A stretch of 64,000 nucleotides of DNA, taken from positions 62,001 through 126,000 of the forward strand of contig NZ_CP123907.1 in the NCBI RefSeq assembly GCF_033783015.1, read 5' to 3'. Source of the stretch: Corynebacterium sp. 21KM1197. GTDB lineage: Bacteria; Actinomycetota; Actinomycetes; Mycobacteriales; Mycobacteriaceae. The notes under the pieces were generated by a model. It was not told where the DNA came from. It saw only the letters and a program-made list of their open reading frames with translations, and made no database searches. Of this stretch, positions 24,831-34,502 are shown in pieces. Numbering within the stretch: position 1 is the stretch's first letter; each line of letters starts with the position of its first letter. A program made the translations under genes and the position numbers.

Positions 24831-26126
24831 TTAACGCTCAAGGATGGCTACAACGCCCTGGCCGCCAGCGGCACAGATGCTCACGAGAGTGCGGCCGCCG
24901 CCGTTTTCCTCCAGGGTCTTGGCGGCGGTGGCGAGGATGCGGCCGCCGGTGGCGGCGAAGGGGTGACCGGCCGCCAGCGAGGAGCCCTTGACGTTGAGCT
25001 TGCTGCGGTCGATGGCACCCAGCGGGGCGTCGAGGCCGAGGCGGTCGCGGCAGTAATCGGTGGATTCCCAGGCCGCCAGGGTGGCCAGCACCTGGGAGGC
25101 GAAGGCCTCGTGGATCTCGTAGAAGTCGAAGTCTTGCAGGCTCAGGCCGTTGCGGGCGAGCAGGCGCGGCACCGCGTAGGTGGGGGCCATGAGCAGGCCG
25201 TCCGGTCCGTGCACGAAGTCCACGGAGGCGGTCTCGGAGTCCACCAGGTAGGCGCGCACGGGAATGTTGTGCTCGCGGGCCCAGTCCTCGGAGGAGAGTA
25301 GGGCCACGGAGGCGCCGTCGGTAAGCGGGGTGGAGTTACCGGCGGTCATGGTGGCCTGCGCGCCGTGCTGCTCGGCGTCCTTGCGGCCGAACACGGGCTT
25401 GAGCTTGGCCAGCTTGTCCACGCTGGTGTCCGGGCGCAGGTTGGTATCGCGCTGCACGCCGAGGAAGGGGGTGAGGAGGTCGGAGAAGAACCCGGCCTCG
25501 TAGGCGGCGGCGAGGTTGCGGTGGGACTGCACGGCCAGTTCGTCCTGGTCGGCGCGGCTGACGCCGAACTCGCGGGCGGTGATCGCGGCGTGCTCGCCCA
25601 TGGAGAGGCCGGTGCGCGGCTCGCCGTTGCGGGGCTGCTCGGGGGCCAGCTGGGAGGGGCGGATGGAGCCGAGCAACTTGAGGCGGTCACCGGCGGTCTT
25701 GGCGGTGCTGAGCTTGATGAGCGTGCGGCGCAGGTCATCGCCCACGGCCAGGGGCGCGTCCGAGGTGGTGTCCACGCCGCCGGCCAGGCCGGACTCGATG
25801 CGGCCGAGGGAGATGGCGTCGGCTACCTGAATGGCGCTGGTCAGGCCGGTGCCGCAGGCGTGCTGCACGTCAAAGGCGGGGGTGCGGGAGCTCAGCGCGG
25901 AGCCGAGCACGCACTCGCGGGTGAGGTTGAAGTCGCGGGAATGCTTGAGCACCGCGCCGGCTACCACGAGGCCCAGGTCCTCGTCCTGGAGGCCGTAGCG
26001 GGCCACGGCGCCGTCGATAGCCGCGGTGAGCATGTCCTGGTTGGAGGCGTTGGCGTACTCCTTGTTGGAGCGCGCGAAAGGAATGCGGTTTCCGCCGAGG
26101 ATCGCAACCTTGCGAGGGGTAGTCAT
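24831..26126 (-). CDS. Acetyl-CoA C-acyltransferase (thiolase, FadA2/FadI-like)
   Basis: A 431-residue thiolase. The acyl-accepting cysteine is in FDVQHACGTGLTSAIQVADAI (near residue 94), with the catalytic His in the EIHEAFASQ block and the second Cys in the final LVSICAAGGQGVVAILER block; the family glycine loop AAGHPFAATGGR is also present. It cleaves 3-oxoacyl-CoA in beta-oxidation. The overall length and the GGNRIPFARSNK start match FadA2/FadI. GGAG lies 6 bases before ATG 26126. The upstream space is shared with the divergent fabG4-like gene and holds a probable operator. Confidence 0.9.
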   Translation of the reverse strand: MTTPRKVAILGGNRIPFARSNKEYANASNQDMLTAAIDGAVARYGLQDEDLGLVVAGAVLKHSRDFNLTRECVLGSALSSRTPAFDVQHACGTGLTSAIQVADAISLGRIESGLAGGVDTTSDAPLAVGDDLRRTLIKLSTAKTAGDRLKLLGSIRPSQLAPEQPRNGEPRTGLSMGEHAAITAREFGVSRADQDELAVQSHRNLAAAYEAGFFSDLLTPFLGVQRDTNLRPDTSVDKLAKLKPVFGRKDAEQHGAQATMTAGNSTPLTDGASVALLSSEDWAREHNIPVRAYLVDSETASVDFVHGPDGLLMAPTYAVPRLLARNGLSLQDFDFYEIHEAFASQVLATLAAWESTDYCRDRLGLDAPLGAIDRSKLNVKGSSLAAGHPFAATGGRILATAAKTLEENGGGRTLVSICAAGGQGVVAILER

Positions 26127-26168
26127 ATGTGCTCCGTCCTAGTAGGGATCTCTGCGTGACAGTTTAAC

Positions 26169-26211
26169 GTGATTCAAAGCATAGGGTTTGAAAATCTATA
26201 ATGTGAATCAC
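26169..26211. promoter_or_regulatory. Inverted repeat GTGATTCA...TGAATCAC in the divergent fad/fab promoter region
   Basis: Perfect 8-base arms at 26169-26176 and 26204-26211, 35 bases apart start to start, i.e. on nearly the same face of the helix. The arms bracket a TATAAT -10 for the fabG4-like gene and lie close to the thiolase start. A repressor of fatty-acid genes (for example TetR/FadR type) is a plausible ligand; its gene is not in the window. Confidence 0.5.
26197..26202 (+). promoter_or_regulatory. -10 box TATAAT for the fabG4-htdX pair
   Basis: A consensus TATAAT, followed by ATGTG, about 85 bases before ATG 26287. It lies inside the inverted repeat described above, so an occupied operator would block it. 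Confidence 0.5.
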
Positions 26212-26286
26212 TGGCTCGGCTGCTACGGTAGACAAAGATGTGGCGTAAGCAAAGCGCCAACCCCCACGACGTTAGGAGATCAACCT

Positions 26287-27621
26287 ATGCCCTCCGCACA
26301 AAAAGGCCTGCTAGAGCAACTAATCAACTCCCCCCTCGCGGGTAAAGCGGGGGTACCGCAGGGTGAGCCGCTGCGGCGTTACAAGCCCGGCGAGCCGCTT
26401 CTCGACGCCCCCGTGGTCACCGGAGGCGCCCCCGGCAGCCGCTTCGAGGCGGGATTGAAGGACCTCCTTGGCGGCGACTACCAATACGTAGGCCCCGAGG
26501 CAGATACCAAGCGCGGCGCCATCGTCTTTGACGCCACCGGAATCGCCCGCCCCGAGGATCTCCACGAACTCTTCGACTTCCTCCAGCCCCAGATGCGCAA
26601 GCTCGCCCCCTGCGCCCGCGTGGTGGTGTTGGGCACCACGCCCGAGCTGGTGGAGGACCGCGACGAGCACATCTGCCAGCGCGCCCTGGAAGGCTTCACC
26701 CGCTCCCTGGCCAAGGAACTGCGCCGCGGGGCCACCGCGCAACTGGTGTACGTCGCCCCCGAGGCCGACCTCAAGGCCGCCGAGTCCACGCTGCGCTTCC
26801 TGCTCTCCGGTAAGTCCGCCTACGTGGACGGCCAGGTGATCCGCGTGACCGCCGCCGCCGTCGGCACCGCCGACTGGAACAAGCCCCTGGCCGGGAAGAT
26901 CGCCGCCGTCACCGGCGCGGCCCGTGGCATCGGCGCCACCATCGCGGAGGTCTTGGCCCGCGACGGCGCGAAGGTCATCTGCGTGGACATCCCCCAGGCG
27001 GGCGAGGGCCTGACCGAGACCGCCAACCGCGTCAAGGGCACCGCCCTGCCGCTGGACGTGACCGCCCCCGACGCCGCCGACCAGCTCCAGAAGCACGCGG
27101 AGGAGCGCCACGGCGGCGCAATCGACATCATCGTGCACAACGCCGGCGTGACCCGGGACAAGCTGCTGGCCAACATGAACGAGGGCCAGTGGAAGATGGT
27201 GCAGAACATTAACCTGGTGGCCCCCGTGCGGATCACCGAGGGCCTGCTGGCCAACGGTGGCCTGGCCGACGGCGGCCGCGTGGTGGGTGTGTCCTCCATG
27301 GCCGGCATCGCGGGCAACCGCGGCCAGACCAACTACGCCACCACCAAGGCCGGCGTGGTGGGCCTGGTGGACACCTTCTCCGAGGAGCTGGCCGCCCGTG
27401 ACATCACCGTCAATGCCGTGGCCCCCGGCTTCATCGAGACGGCCATGACCGCCGCCATGCCCTTCGGCCCGCGTGAGGTGGGCCGCCGCCTGAACTCGCT
27501 CTCCCAGGCGGGCCAGACCATCGACGTCGCGGAGACCATCTCCTACCTCGCCGGTAACGCCTCCGGCGCGGTCACGGGGAACACCGTGCGCGTGTGCGGC
27601 CAGAACCTCCTGGGGGCCTAA
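26287..27621 (+). CDS. fabG4: 3-oxoacyl-ACP/CoA reductase, high-molecular-weight FabG4 type
   Basis: A 444-residue protein with an N-terminal, degenerate flavodoxin-like half (to about residue 195) and a C-terminal SDR half. The C-terminal part has [22 protein letters not shown], the Ser in VSSMAG and YATTK (Tyr/Lys). The opening [20 protein letters not shown] and [14 protein letters not shown] match FabG4 (Rv0242c) of mycobacteria. It reduces 3-oxoacyl thioesters with NADH. AGGAG precedes ATG 26287. Its stop touches the start of the MaoC-type hydratase, forming a two-gene operon. Confidence 0.9.
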   Translation: MPSAQKGLLEQLINSPLAGKAGVPQGEPLRRYKPGEPLLDAPVVTGGAPGSRFEAGLKDLLGGDYQYVGPEADTKRGAIVFDATGIARPEDLHELFDFLQPQMRKLAPCARVVVLGTTPELVEDRDEHICQRALEGFTRSLAKELRRGATAQLVYVAPEADLKAAESTLRFLLSGKSAYVDGQVIRVTAAAVGTADWNKPLAGKIAAVTGAARGIGATIAEVLARDGAKVICVDIPQAGEGLTETANRVKGTALPLDVTAPDAADQLQKHAEERHGGAIDIIVHNAGVTRDKLLANMNEGQWKMVQNINLVAPVRITEGLLANGGLADGGRVVGVSSMAGIAGNRGQTNYATTKAGVVGLVDTFSEELAARDITVNAVAPGFIETAMTAAMPFGPREVGRRLNSLSQAGQTIDVAETISYLAGNASGAVTGNTVRVCGQNLLGA

Positions 27622-28530
27622 ATGACGCACCACGAACTCCCCGCCATTCCCAACCTCATGAGCGAGTACGGGAACGCCGCCCGCGATCTCCTCCCCGTGG
27701 TGGGCACCAAGCGACGCGCCACCGGCGATCCCACCACCTCCTTTGGGGTGAGTGGCGTGACCATCGACCCCGCCCACGTGGCGGCCTACGCCCAGGCCAC
27801 CGGGCTGCGGTTGGGCAACACCCTGCCCCTGACCTACCCCTACGTGCTTTCCTTCCCCCTGGCCATCAAGGTCATGGGCGCCCCGGACTTCCCGTTCAAC
27901 GCGGTGGGTGCGGTGCACCTCACCAACGTGATCGAGCAGTACCGGTCCCTGAGCGTGACGGACACCCTGAACATGAAGGTGCACGCGGAAAATCTCCGCC
28001 CGCACCGCAAGGGCCTGCTCATCGACATGGTGACCGAGGTGGAGGTGGCGGGCGAACTCGCCTGGAAGCAGACCTCCGGGTTCCTGGCCAAGGGGGCCAA
28101 GATGTCCGGTTCCGTCTCCGGTGCGGTGGCGGAGGACAGCGGCTCCCTCTTTGGCGAGCATCCCGCGGTTCCCGAGCACGCCCCCACCGGGCAGTGGCGC
28201 GTGACTCCGGCGCAGATCAAGAAGTACGCCCAGGCCTCCGGGGATAAAAACCCCATTCACGTTTCCACCCTGGGTGCCAAGGCATTCGGCTTCCCCACCA
28301 CCATCGCCCACGGCATGTGGTCCGCGGCCGCGATCCTGGCCGGGGTGGAGGGCCAGATTCCCGACGCCGCCCGGTACGGCGTGGAGTTTGTGAAGCCGGT
28401 GGTTCTTCCCGCTCGGGTGGGGTATTACGCGGAGCGTTCTGTCCTTTCTGAGCGGGGTTGGGACTTCCAACTCCGCAAGGCCTCCAAGCCGACCACCCTG
28501 CACGCGGTGGCGCGGTTGGAGGAGCTCTAG
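27622..28530 (+). CDS. MaoC-like 3-hydroxyacyl thioester dehydratase (HtdX-like)
   Basis: A 302-residue two-hot-dog protein. The hydratase 2 motif is in the C-terminal half: YAQASGDKNPIHVS followed by AKAFGFPTTIAHGMW, with the catalytic Asp and His. The N-terminal half carries a degenerate copy (HVAAYAQATGLRLGNTLPLTYPYV). This matches HtdX (Rv0241c), which in mycobacteria lies next to fabG4. It hydrates or dehydrates the substrate made or used by the reductase. It begins immediately after the fabG4 stop. Two intergenic palindromes follow its stop. Confidence 0.87.
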   Translation: MTHHELPAIPNLMSEYGNAARDLLPVVGTKRRATGDPTTSFGVSGVTIDPAHVAAYAQATGLRLGNTLPLTYPYVLSFPLAIKVMGAPDFPFNAVGAVHLTNVIEQYRSLSVTDTLNMKVHAENLRPHRKGLLIDMVTEVEVAGELAWKQTSGFLAKGAKMSGSVSGAVAEDSGSLFGEHPAVPEHAPTGQWRVTPAQIKKYAQASGDKNPIHVSTLGAKAFGFPTTIAHGMWSAAAILAGVEGQIPDAARYGVEFVKPVVLPARVGYYAERSVLSERGWDFQLRKASKPTTLHAVARLEEL

Positions 28531-28553
28531 GTTTCTAGGTTTCGGCCTTTTTC

Positions 28554-28622
28554 GGCGCTAAGGGGTGCCATTAGGGGCGGTTGCGGCGAGGCGACCGCCC
28601 CTAATGGCACCCTTTCGTGTTG
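28554..28622. repeat. Intergenic palindrome, copy 7 (most extended pairing)
   Basis: Left arm GGCGCTAAGGGGTGCCATTA. Here the pairing continues into the centre (GGGGCGGT with ACCGCCCC), giving an almost continuous hairpin of about 28 bp. It lies 23 bases after the htdX-like stop, and its right arm ends CCTTTCGTGTTG. Confidence 0.87.
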
Positions 28623-28697
28623 TTTGCACCTGAGGCGCCCGGGAGGGGGTAAACGGGGACGCAGGGGCGGCGTCGGTAGTGGCGATGGTGACCCGGC

Positions 28698-28766
28698 AGC
28701 ACCAAGGGGTGCCACCTCGCCCCGGGAACCTCCGAACCCCGGTCTAGTGGCACCCCTTAGCGTTGT
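28698..28766. repeat. Intergenic palindrome, copy 8
   Basis: Left arm CACCAAGGGGTGCCAC; right arm CTAGTGGCACCCCTTAGCG. It lies 29 bases beyond the emb stop, between convergent genes. Confidence 0.85.
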
Positions 28767-28795
28767 TGCGGCCCCGCCGAGCCCCCGCCAGCCCC

Positions 28796-31700
28796 TTACC
28801 CCTTGGTGTCGATGTTCATCTCGCCCGGGTTCCACAGCCCGGAGCGGGTAATCTCCTCCGTGGTGATCTCGGCGGTGCGGGGGGTCTGGCCGGCGGAGTT
28901 GGTGCGCGGCTCATAGATTTCGATGGAACCCCAGTCGCGGCCCCAATCGTCGCGGAGGTAGCTGGGCAGCTCGTAGGACTCGTTCACGGCCTCCACGGTG
29001 CCCATCGGGCCGCCGCCGGTGTAGTTCTGCACCGGGGTGAGGGTGGATTTGCCGGGGTAATCGGGGGAGACGCGGTAGGTGGGGATCTCGGTCACGCCCG
29101 CGTAGTGGTTGAAGGTGCGCTGGCAGGGGAATTGCAGCGGCACCGGCCAGTCGAGCAGGCCGGGCTGCTCGGAGCCGATCACGTTGTTCAGGGTGTCCAA
29201 GGTGGGCACGCGGGGCGGGGTGATGCCCAGCCACTCGCCCTCGTTGAGGTTGATGTCCTCGGCCTTGATGCGCACCACGTTGGCGGCCTCGGGGAGGTCG
29301 GCCAGGGGGTAGCGCAGGTTGCGCCAGTTGGGGGTGGGGCCGGCGTCGCGCATTTCCACGGAGCCCTCGTCGGTGACGGAGCCGTCGGCCTGGCGGGTGC
29401 CGTATTCGAGCACCAGGTTCTGGCCGTCCTGCTCGATGCCGTTGATGTCGTGGTGCTTGATTTTGCCAAAGGCGGAGACCACCACCAGGGGGGCGTCCTC
29501 GCGGGCGTCGGGGAGTTCGTACCAGGCCGTGGTGACCTTGGCGGGGCGCTGATCCTCCTCCTGGTAGGAGCCGAGTACGGGTACTACCTCGTAGTCGAGA
29601 TTGAAGGGCAGCTCGTGGGTGGAGCCGTTCACGCCGCGCTGGTTGGCGGAGCGGGAACCGCCGGAGTTGCCGTTGTCCTGGCCGGAATCGGAGGTTCTGG
29701 CGGCGTCGTCGGAGTCCACCTGATCCGCGATGGCCGCCCCGGGGCCACTGGTATCCGATTCCGCGTCCTCCACGCTGCCGGGCAGGTTATTGGGGCCGAA
29801 TCCGCGATTTTCCCCGGCCTCCAGGGACTCGCCCAGGGAGATGTCGCCCACGGGGGTGAGGAAGGCCTGGTTGGTGTTCGTCTCCACCAGCGCGTCCGAG
29901 GCCAGGCCGCAGGCGTTGCCGCCGAGGTTGCGCAGGTTGCCCAGGCCCACGGTGTAGGCCGGGTACTGGCTGGCAAAGGCCTTGCCGAAGCTGAGCAGGG
30001 AGAAGGCCAGCACCACGGCGCTGAGCACCGCGATCGGGGCGGAGGCCAGCCCCACCCAGCGGGAGGAGGCGTTGAGGCGGCGTCGCTTAGCCAGCATCTC
30101 GTCCAGGTTGCCCAGGGCCTCCGCGCGGGTGCGGCGCATGTCCCCGATGAAGGAGAACACCACGCCGATCGCCAGGATCGCAATGGCCAGGTACAGCACC
30201 ACCGAGGAGGCCTCGATGCCCTTGAGCTGCACGGACTTATCCCACCACGGGATGTGGAAGCTGGACACATACCACCAGCCGTTCATGCCGGCCAGGGAGA
30301 GCGCGAAGATCAGCAGGAACCCGCCGATGGTCATGGCGCGGGCGCGCGCGGAGCGCACCACCATCGCGCTGAGTGCCACGGAGGCCACGGCGGCGAGCGC
30401 GGCGGCGGTTCCGGCGTTCGCGCCGAAGTGGTGCGTCCACTTGGTGGGGGTGAACATGAGGAAGAAGAACGTGCCCACCACGATGATGAGCAGGCGCACC
30501 GTGGGCCCGGAGGCCGCGCCCGCGATCTTCTTGTGGCGCAGCAGCGTGATGCCCACGATCACCAGCGAGACAAAGAACATGAACATGGGGAAGCGGCGGG
30601 TAAAGGAGCCGTCCACCGAGGCGGTGGACAGCAGCGACTGATAGCGCGCGAACTCCTCGCTCCACGGCAGCGCCGGGCCGATCTCCGAGCGCACCCGCGT
30701 GGCTTCCAACACGCTTGCGAGGGTCTGATCCCCAAACATGCCCACCAGCACCGCCGTGCCCGTGGCCAGCACCGGGGCCAGCATCGCCAGGGCGGCCACC
30801 ACGTTGGCACCTATCGACGCCCTTTCGCCCCCACCGAGCAGCGGCAGCCGCTCGTAGAGGATCCGCAGCAGCGGGGAGAGGGCCGCAAAGAGAGCGGCCA
30901 CCGCCATCAGGCCCGTGGGCCCGGTGGCCAGGGAGAGCGCGGCCAGGAGCACGCCGATCGCGCCGGGGAGCAGCCGCCTGGTCTCGATCGCGCGCTCGAA
31001 GGAGGCCCAGGCCAGGATCGCGCCCATCGCGATGATCGGCTCCGGGCGGGTGCCGTTGTTATAGGGCAGCCAGAACGTGAGCAGCACCAGGGCGGCCGTC
31101 CACTGGGCCAGGCGGCGGCTGCCCACCGTGCCGCCCAGGCGCGGCAGCAGATACCGGGAGAGCACGAACCAGATGACCAGGCCGGAGATCAGGGCGGGCA
31201 GCCGCACCCAGGCCGAGGCCGTGGACACCTGCGTCATGAGCCCCAGGAGATCGTAATAAGGCCAACCAAAGGGGGCCTCGGGCACGCCAAACCAGCGGTA
31301 ATAGTTGGCCATGTAGCCGGAGTGCTCCGCCAGGCGGGACATGGAGAGGATATAGCCGTCATCGGCGGTATTGGCGCCCAGGAAGTGCCAGCCCACCAGG
31401 ATGGAACCCACCAGGGCGTCCAGGCCGCGCGGGCGCCACCACCCGGCGGGCAGCACGGGGAGGCGCCCCCGGCCGTCCAGACGATCCAGGCGGAACAGGC
31501 ACCACAGGGATACCGCCATCATCGCCAGGCCCAGCCAGGTGGCGATCTGCTTGAGCAGGGTGGGCGAGGAGGTAAACCGGGAGTTGATCTCCACGTGGAC
31601 GCTTAAGCCGGCGTCGATAAGCTCCTGGGCGGCGTCGTTGTTGAGTTCCGTGTACAGGCCGCTGACCTGCGGGCGGACGTCATCCTTGGAGGTGGAGTCC

Positions 31701-32203
31701 GGGGAGGAGGCGTAATCGGTGCCCTCGATCCACGCCTTGGTTTCTTCCTCCGTGGAGCGCAGGGAGAGCACCGCCCCATTAGGGAGGTCGCGCACCTGAT
31801 CCGCGGTGAGGTCAAAGAACGCCTCGCCGCGCACGGAGACGTCCAGCGAGCCGTCAAAGGAGCGGACGAAGAGCCCGCGATGGGCGGCGTCGGTGGAATC
31901 GGCGGGCAGGGTACCCAGAAGCAGCGCCTCCCCCTCGCGCAGTTCCTCCAGGGCGGAGACGGGGATCTGGGCCTCCATCTCCTGCGGGGCGTAGGAGATC
32001 AGCGGCGCGTTCACCGAGTCCACGCTGCCGCCCTGCGGCCAGTTCAGGCTGGACTGCACCTGGTGAACGGGCAGAAAGGGCGTGGCCACAAAGAGGAAGA
32101 ACCCGAGCAGGCCGGTGATGATGGCCAGGCGTTTGAGCCAGCCGGGGGCCTGCTGCGTGGGAGCGTGTGGTGGTGCGGGGGACGCTTCTGAGGTAACAGA
32201 CAC
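28796..32203 (-). CDS. emb: Arabinofuranosyltransferase Emb (ethambutol target family)
   Basis: An 1135-residue membrane glycosyltransferase of the GT53/GT-C family that extends the arabinan of arabinogalactan using decaprenyl-phosphoryl-arabinose. About 13 transmembrane segments fill the N-terminal two thirds. The catalytic loop motif is in NTADDGYILSMSRLAEHSG (the adjacent Asp pair), followed by YYRWFGVPEAPFGWPYY. The C-terminal third is a soluble carbohydrate-binding-type domain. Corynebacteria have one Emb, unlike the EmbA/B/C of mycobacteria. The start is GTG 32203 with a likely leaderless promoter. aftA lies 27 bases upstream on the same strand. Confidence 0.95.
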   Translation of the reverse strand: MSVTSEASPAPPHAPTQQAPGWLKRLAIITGLLGFFLFVATPFLPVHQVQSSLNWPQGGSVDSVNAPLISYAPQEMEAQIPVSALEELREGEALLLGTLPADSTDAAHRGLFVRSFDGSLDVSVRGEAFFDLTADQVRDLPNGAVLSLRSTEEETKAWIEGTDYASSPDSTSKDDVRPQVSGLYTELNNDAAQELIDAGLSVHVEINSRFTSSPTLLKQIATWLGLAMMAVSLWCLFRLDRLDGRGRLPVLPAGWWRPRGLDALVGSILVGWHFLGANTADDGYILSMSRLAEHSGYMANYYRWFGVPEAPFGWPYYDLLGLMTQVSTASAWVRLPALISGLVIWFVLSRYLLPRLGGTVGSRRLAQWTAALVLLTFWLPYNNGTRPEPIIAMGAILAWASFERAIETRRLLPGAIGVLLAALSLATGPTGLMAVAALFAALSPLLRILYERLPLLGGGERASIGANVVAALAMLAPVLATGTAVLVGMFGDQTLASVLEATRVRSEIGPALPWSEEFARYQSLLSTASVDGSFTRRFPMFMFFVSLVIVGITLLRHKKIAGAASGPTVRLLIIVVGTFFFLMFTPTKWTHHFGANAGTAAALAAVASVALSAMVVRSARARAMTIGGFLLIFALSLAGMNGWWYVSSFHIPWWDKSVQLKGIEASSVVLYLAIAILAIGVVFSFIGDMRRTRAEALGNLDEMLAKRRRLNASSRWVGLASAPIAVLSAVVLAFSLLSFGKAFASQYPAYTVGLGNLRNLGGNACGLASDALVETNTNQAFLTPVGDISLGESLEAGENRGFGPNNLPGSVEDAESDTSGPGAAIADQVDSDDAARTSDSGQDNGNSGGSRSANQRGVNGSTHELPFNLDYEVVPVLGSYQEEDQRPAKVTTAWYELPDAREDAPLVVVSAFGKIKHHDINGIEQDGQNLVLEYGTRQADGSVTDEGSVEMRDAGPTPNWRNLRYPLADLPEAANVVRIKAEDINLNEGEWLGITPPRVPTLDTLNNVIGSEQPGLLDWPVPLQFPCQRTFNHYAGVTEIPTYRVSPDYPGKSTLTPVQNYTGGGPMGTVEAVNESYELPSYLRDDWGRDWGSIEIYEPRTNSAGQTPRTAEITTEEITRSGLWNPGEMNIDTKG

Positions 32204-32211
32204 AGCCCGTT

Positions 32212-32217
32212 AGTCTA
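32212..32217 (-). promoter_or_regulatory. -10 box TAGACT for emb, near-leaderless
   Basis: On the minus strand TAGACT ends 8 bases before GTG 32203. The 27-base gap after aftA thus has room for its own promoter, so emb may be expressed independently of the genes before it. Confidence 0.4.
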
Positions 32218-32230
32218 CGGCACCGGCGGG

Positions 32231-34225
32231 TCAGGCTCCCTCCGTGACTCGGGTGACCACCACGAAGGGGCCGATCTGCGTCATGTCCCAGCGGCGGGAA
32301 TCCGCAAAGGAGGCGGGGTTGAAGAACACTCCCTTATACCTGATGTTGGGGTGATTGGGGTAGATGTCCTCCGCGAGGTGGATCTTGAAGCCGGAGGTGG
32401 TTTCTTCGGAGTCGGCCCCCGCCGAGTCCGTTTCCCCCAGGGCCGAGCCCGAGGCGGCGGCCTCCGCCTCCAGGTCGCCCCGGAAGAGGAACACGTCCGG
32501 TGCCCGCCAGGAGCGTTCCTGGGCCTCGGCGGCCACGGTGGCGTCGAAATCCGCGGGGTCGGCCAGTTCTTCCCAGGAGCGTAGGGCCCAGTCCTCGATG
32601 GCGGCGTTGCGCCGGTCAAACTGCCCCAGGGGATTGGCGTAGTGGCTGGTAAAGGCCTGGAACCCGTGATAGGGGTGGAAGCTCATAAAGCGGTTCTCAT
32701 CTGCCAGCACCACGGTATCGGCGGGGTCGTGGCCGTGGCGGCGAATCTCCTCGTCGATCTGGGCGTAGTACTGGGCGGCGTTGGGGGCAAAGCGATCGGC
32801 GCGCTCCCCGTAGCCATCGGTGTCCGAGTAGGCGTAGTCCAGGTTTTCCTGGTGGTGGGTGGGAATGTCTTGGGCGTATTTCACCCCGGCCAGGCTCAGC
32901 ACCGCCACCAGGGCCAGCGTGATGGGTTGCTGCCAGCGGGGGGAGAAGCGATCCGGGTACAGGGAGCGCAGCCCCTGGCGGCGCAGCCAGCCGAAGCCCA
33001 TCACGCCGGCGGTGGCCAGTTGCAGGGCCACCAGCATTTCCACGCGGAATCCCAGCAAGGTCACCCCGCCGATGGTCAGCACCATCGAGGCCAGGCACCA
33101 GGCGTACTGGCACAGCAACACCAGCAGGAGGGCGCCCTCGGCGGGGCGTCGCCAATGCAACACCAGGTACACCAGCCCCACCATGCACAGCACTCCCACG
33201 ATGGAGGCCGCGAGGAAGGGCAGCGGGAACTCCGCGCCCTCGCCGGGCAGGTAGTGCATGGCCGTGGCTCCCGAGCGCTCCCGGCTGTGCAGCGTGGCCC
33301 ACAGGTAGGGGCCCCAGGTGCTCAGCGCGAGGAGGATGGAGCCGGTGCCCGCCACCACCAGGTGCAGCAGAGGCCGCCAACTCCGGCGCGCGGCGGCCAG
33401 CACCAGCGCCATGACCACCACGGAACCGGCGGCCAGGGCGGTAAAGAGCGTGTACATGGTGGCCGAGGCTCCCAGGAACACCGCCACGCCCGCCGTGGCG
33501 AACCAGGAGCCGGACAGCGCCCTGCGCGCGATCAGGGACAGCGCGGGCACGCCCAGCGCCACGATGATGGCATAGGGCTCTTGGGGCCCGAGTTGCAGCA
33601 TGAGGCAGGTGCTCACCAGGGCGATCGCGGCGGCGGCGGGCAGGGAACCCAGCAGCCGCTGCCACACCGGCACCAGCAGGCAGGCGGCCGCCGCGATCGA
33701 GACGAGCGCCCACGGCTGGTACACCTCCCAGCCCGGCATGCCCAGGAGGTTGGCCATGCGGCCGCCCAGCCAGAACCAGGTGGGCGGGTAATAGGTGGGC
33801 ATGTCGATGTAGTTCATGTCCGCCAGCGAGGTGGTCTGCGCCATGCGGCTGAGGAACTGCGTGCGGAACGCCTGATCCACCTGGAGGCCGTCAATGTACA
33901 GGCGGGTGGCCGAAAGTGGCATGCCCGTGGTGCTAAACACCAGCGCTGCCGGGGCCAGGTACGCCGCCGTGTACGTAAGTGCGCGCCGCCACCGGGGAAT
34001 CGCGCCGCCGCGCAGCCACCAGGCCATCAACACACCCACCACCACGATCACCGCCGCGCTGCCCGCCGTGGCGAGCGCGCGCGTGACCATCGAGGTGCTA
34101 AACGCCGGGAGCGTCACCTGCTTGGCCAGGAACCAGAGCACCAGGGTCAGCGCGGCCCCGGCGAGGGGGGCCAGGGCCATTGCCAGCAGGGTGCCGCGCC
34201 GCCCCAAACGGTCTGTAGAACTCAT
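32231..34225 (-). CDS. aftA: Galactan 5-O-arabinofuranosyltransferase AftA
   Basis: A 664-residue GT-C glycosyltransferase that adds the first arabinose to the galactan. About eleven membrane helices are followed by a C-terminal soluble domain. Diagnostic stretches are GLQVDQAFRTQFLSRMAQT, LADMNYIDMPTYYPPTWFW (with the Asp pair replaced by D-M-P-T-YYPP, as in AftA) and LADENRFMSFHPYHGFQAF. The start MSSTDRLGRRG at ATG 34225 is preferred; the frame upstream runs through an intergenic palindrome. Position between dprE2 and emb matches the mycobacterial order. Confidence 0.93.
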   Translation of the reverse strand: MSSTDRLGRRGTLLAMALAPLAGAALTLVLWFLAKQVTLPAFSTSMVTRALATAGSAAVIVVVGVLMAWWLRGGAIPRWRRALTYTAAYLAPAALVFSTTGMPLSATRLYIDGLQVDQAFRTQFLSRMAQTTSLADMNYIDMPTYYPPTWFWLGGRMANLLGMPGWEVYQPWALVSIAAAACLLVPVWQRLLGSLPAAAAIALVSTCLMLQLGPQEPYAIIVALGVPALSLIARRALSGSWFATAGVAVFLGASATMYTLFTALAAGSVVVMALVLAAARRSWRPLLHLVVAGTGSILLALSTWGPYLWATLHSRERSGATAMHYLPGEGAEFPLPFLAASIVGVLCMVGLVYLVLHWRRPAEGALLLVLLCQYAWCLASMVLTIGGVTLLGFRVEMLVALQLATAGVMGFGWLRRQGLRSLYPDRFSPRWQQPITLALVAVLSLAGVKYAQDIPTHHQENLDYAYSDTDGYGERADRFAPNAAQYYAQIDEEIRRHGHDPADTVVLADENRFMSFHPYHGFQAFTSHYANPLGQFDRRNAAIEDWALRSWEELADPADFDATVAAEAQERSWRAPDVFLFRGDLEAEAAASGSALGETDSAGADSEETTSGFKIHLAEDIYPNHPNIRYKGVFFNPASFADSRRWDMTQIGPFVVVTRVTEGA

Positions 34226-34228
34226 GGG

Positions 34229-34299
34229 CAACAGTCTAAGGGGTGCCACTGGGGCGGGGTTGGGCGACAGGCGCGGGTTAGTGGCACCCCTTGCGCCGC
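34229..34299. repeat. Intergenic palindrome, copy 9
   Basis: Left arm CAACAGTCTAAGGGGTGCCA; right arm TTAGTGGCACCCCTTGCG. It begins only 4 bases before the aftA start codon, so it forms the 5' untranslated region of aftA if that gene is read from dprE2. Confidence 0.85.
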
Positions 34300-34437
34300 T
34301 TTTCGACGCCCTCCCTCCCGCATGCGGCCCCGCACCTCTCACTTTGGTGGTGGGGGTCACCTCCCCGACCGCTGGCCCTATTCCTGGGTCTGGCTGATTC
34401 TGTTTCACTCCCGCCCCGCTCCACCCCCCACCACCAC

Positions 34438-34502
34438 CCCAAAGGGTGCCATTGGGGGCGGGGCGGGCGCCGATCCCCCGCTAATGGCACCCCTTAGTGT
34501 TG
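34438..34502. repeat. Intergenic palindrome, copy 10
   Basis: Left arm CCCCAAAGGGTGCCATTGG (one G fewer than usual); right arm CTAATGGCACCCCTTAGTG. It lies 21 bases beyond the dprE2 stop. Confidence 0.83.

Noticed and set aside
28763..31606. Very long plus-strand frame opposite emb
   Set aside because: Antisense to a clearly recognised gene. His/Gly/Gln-rich translation is typical of a shadow frame in high-GC DNA.
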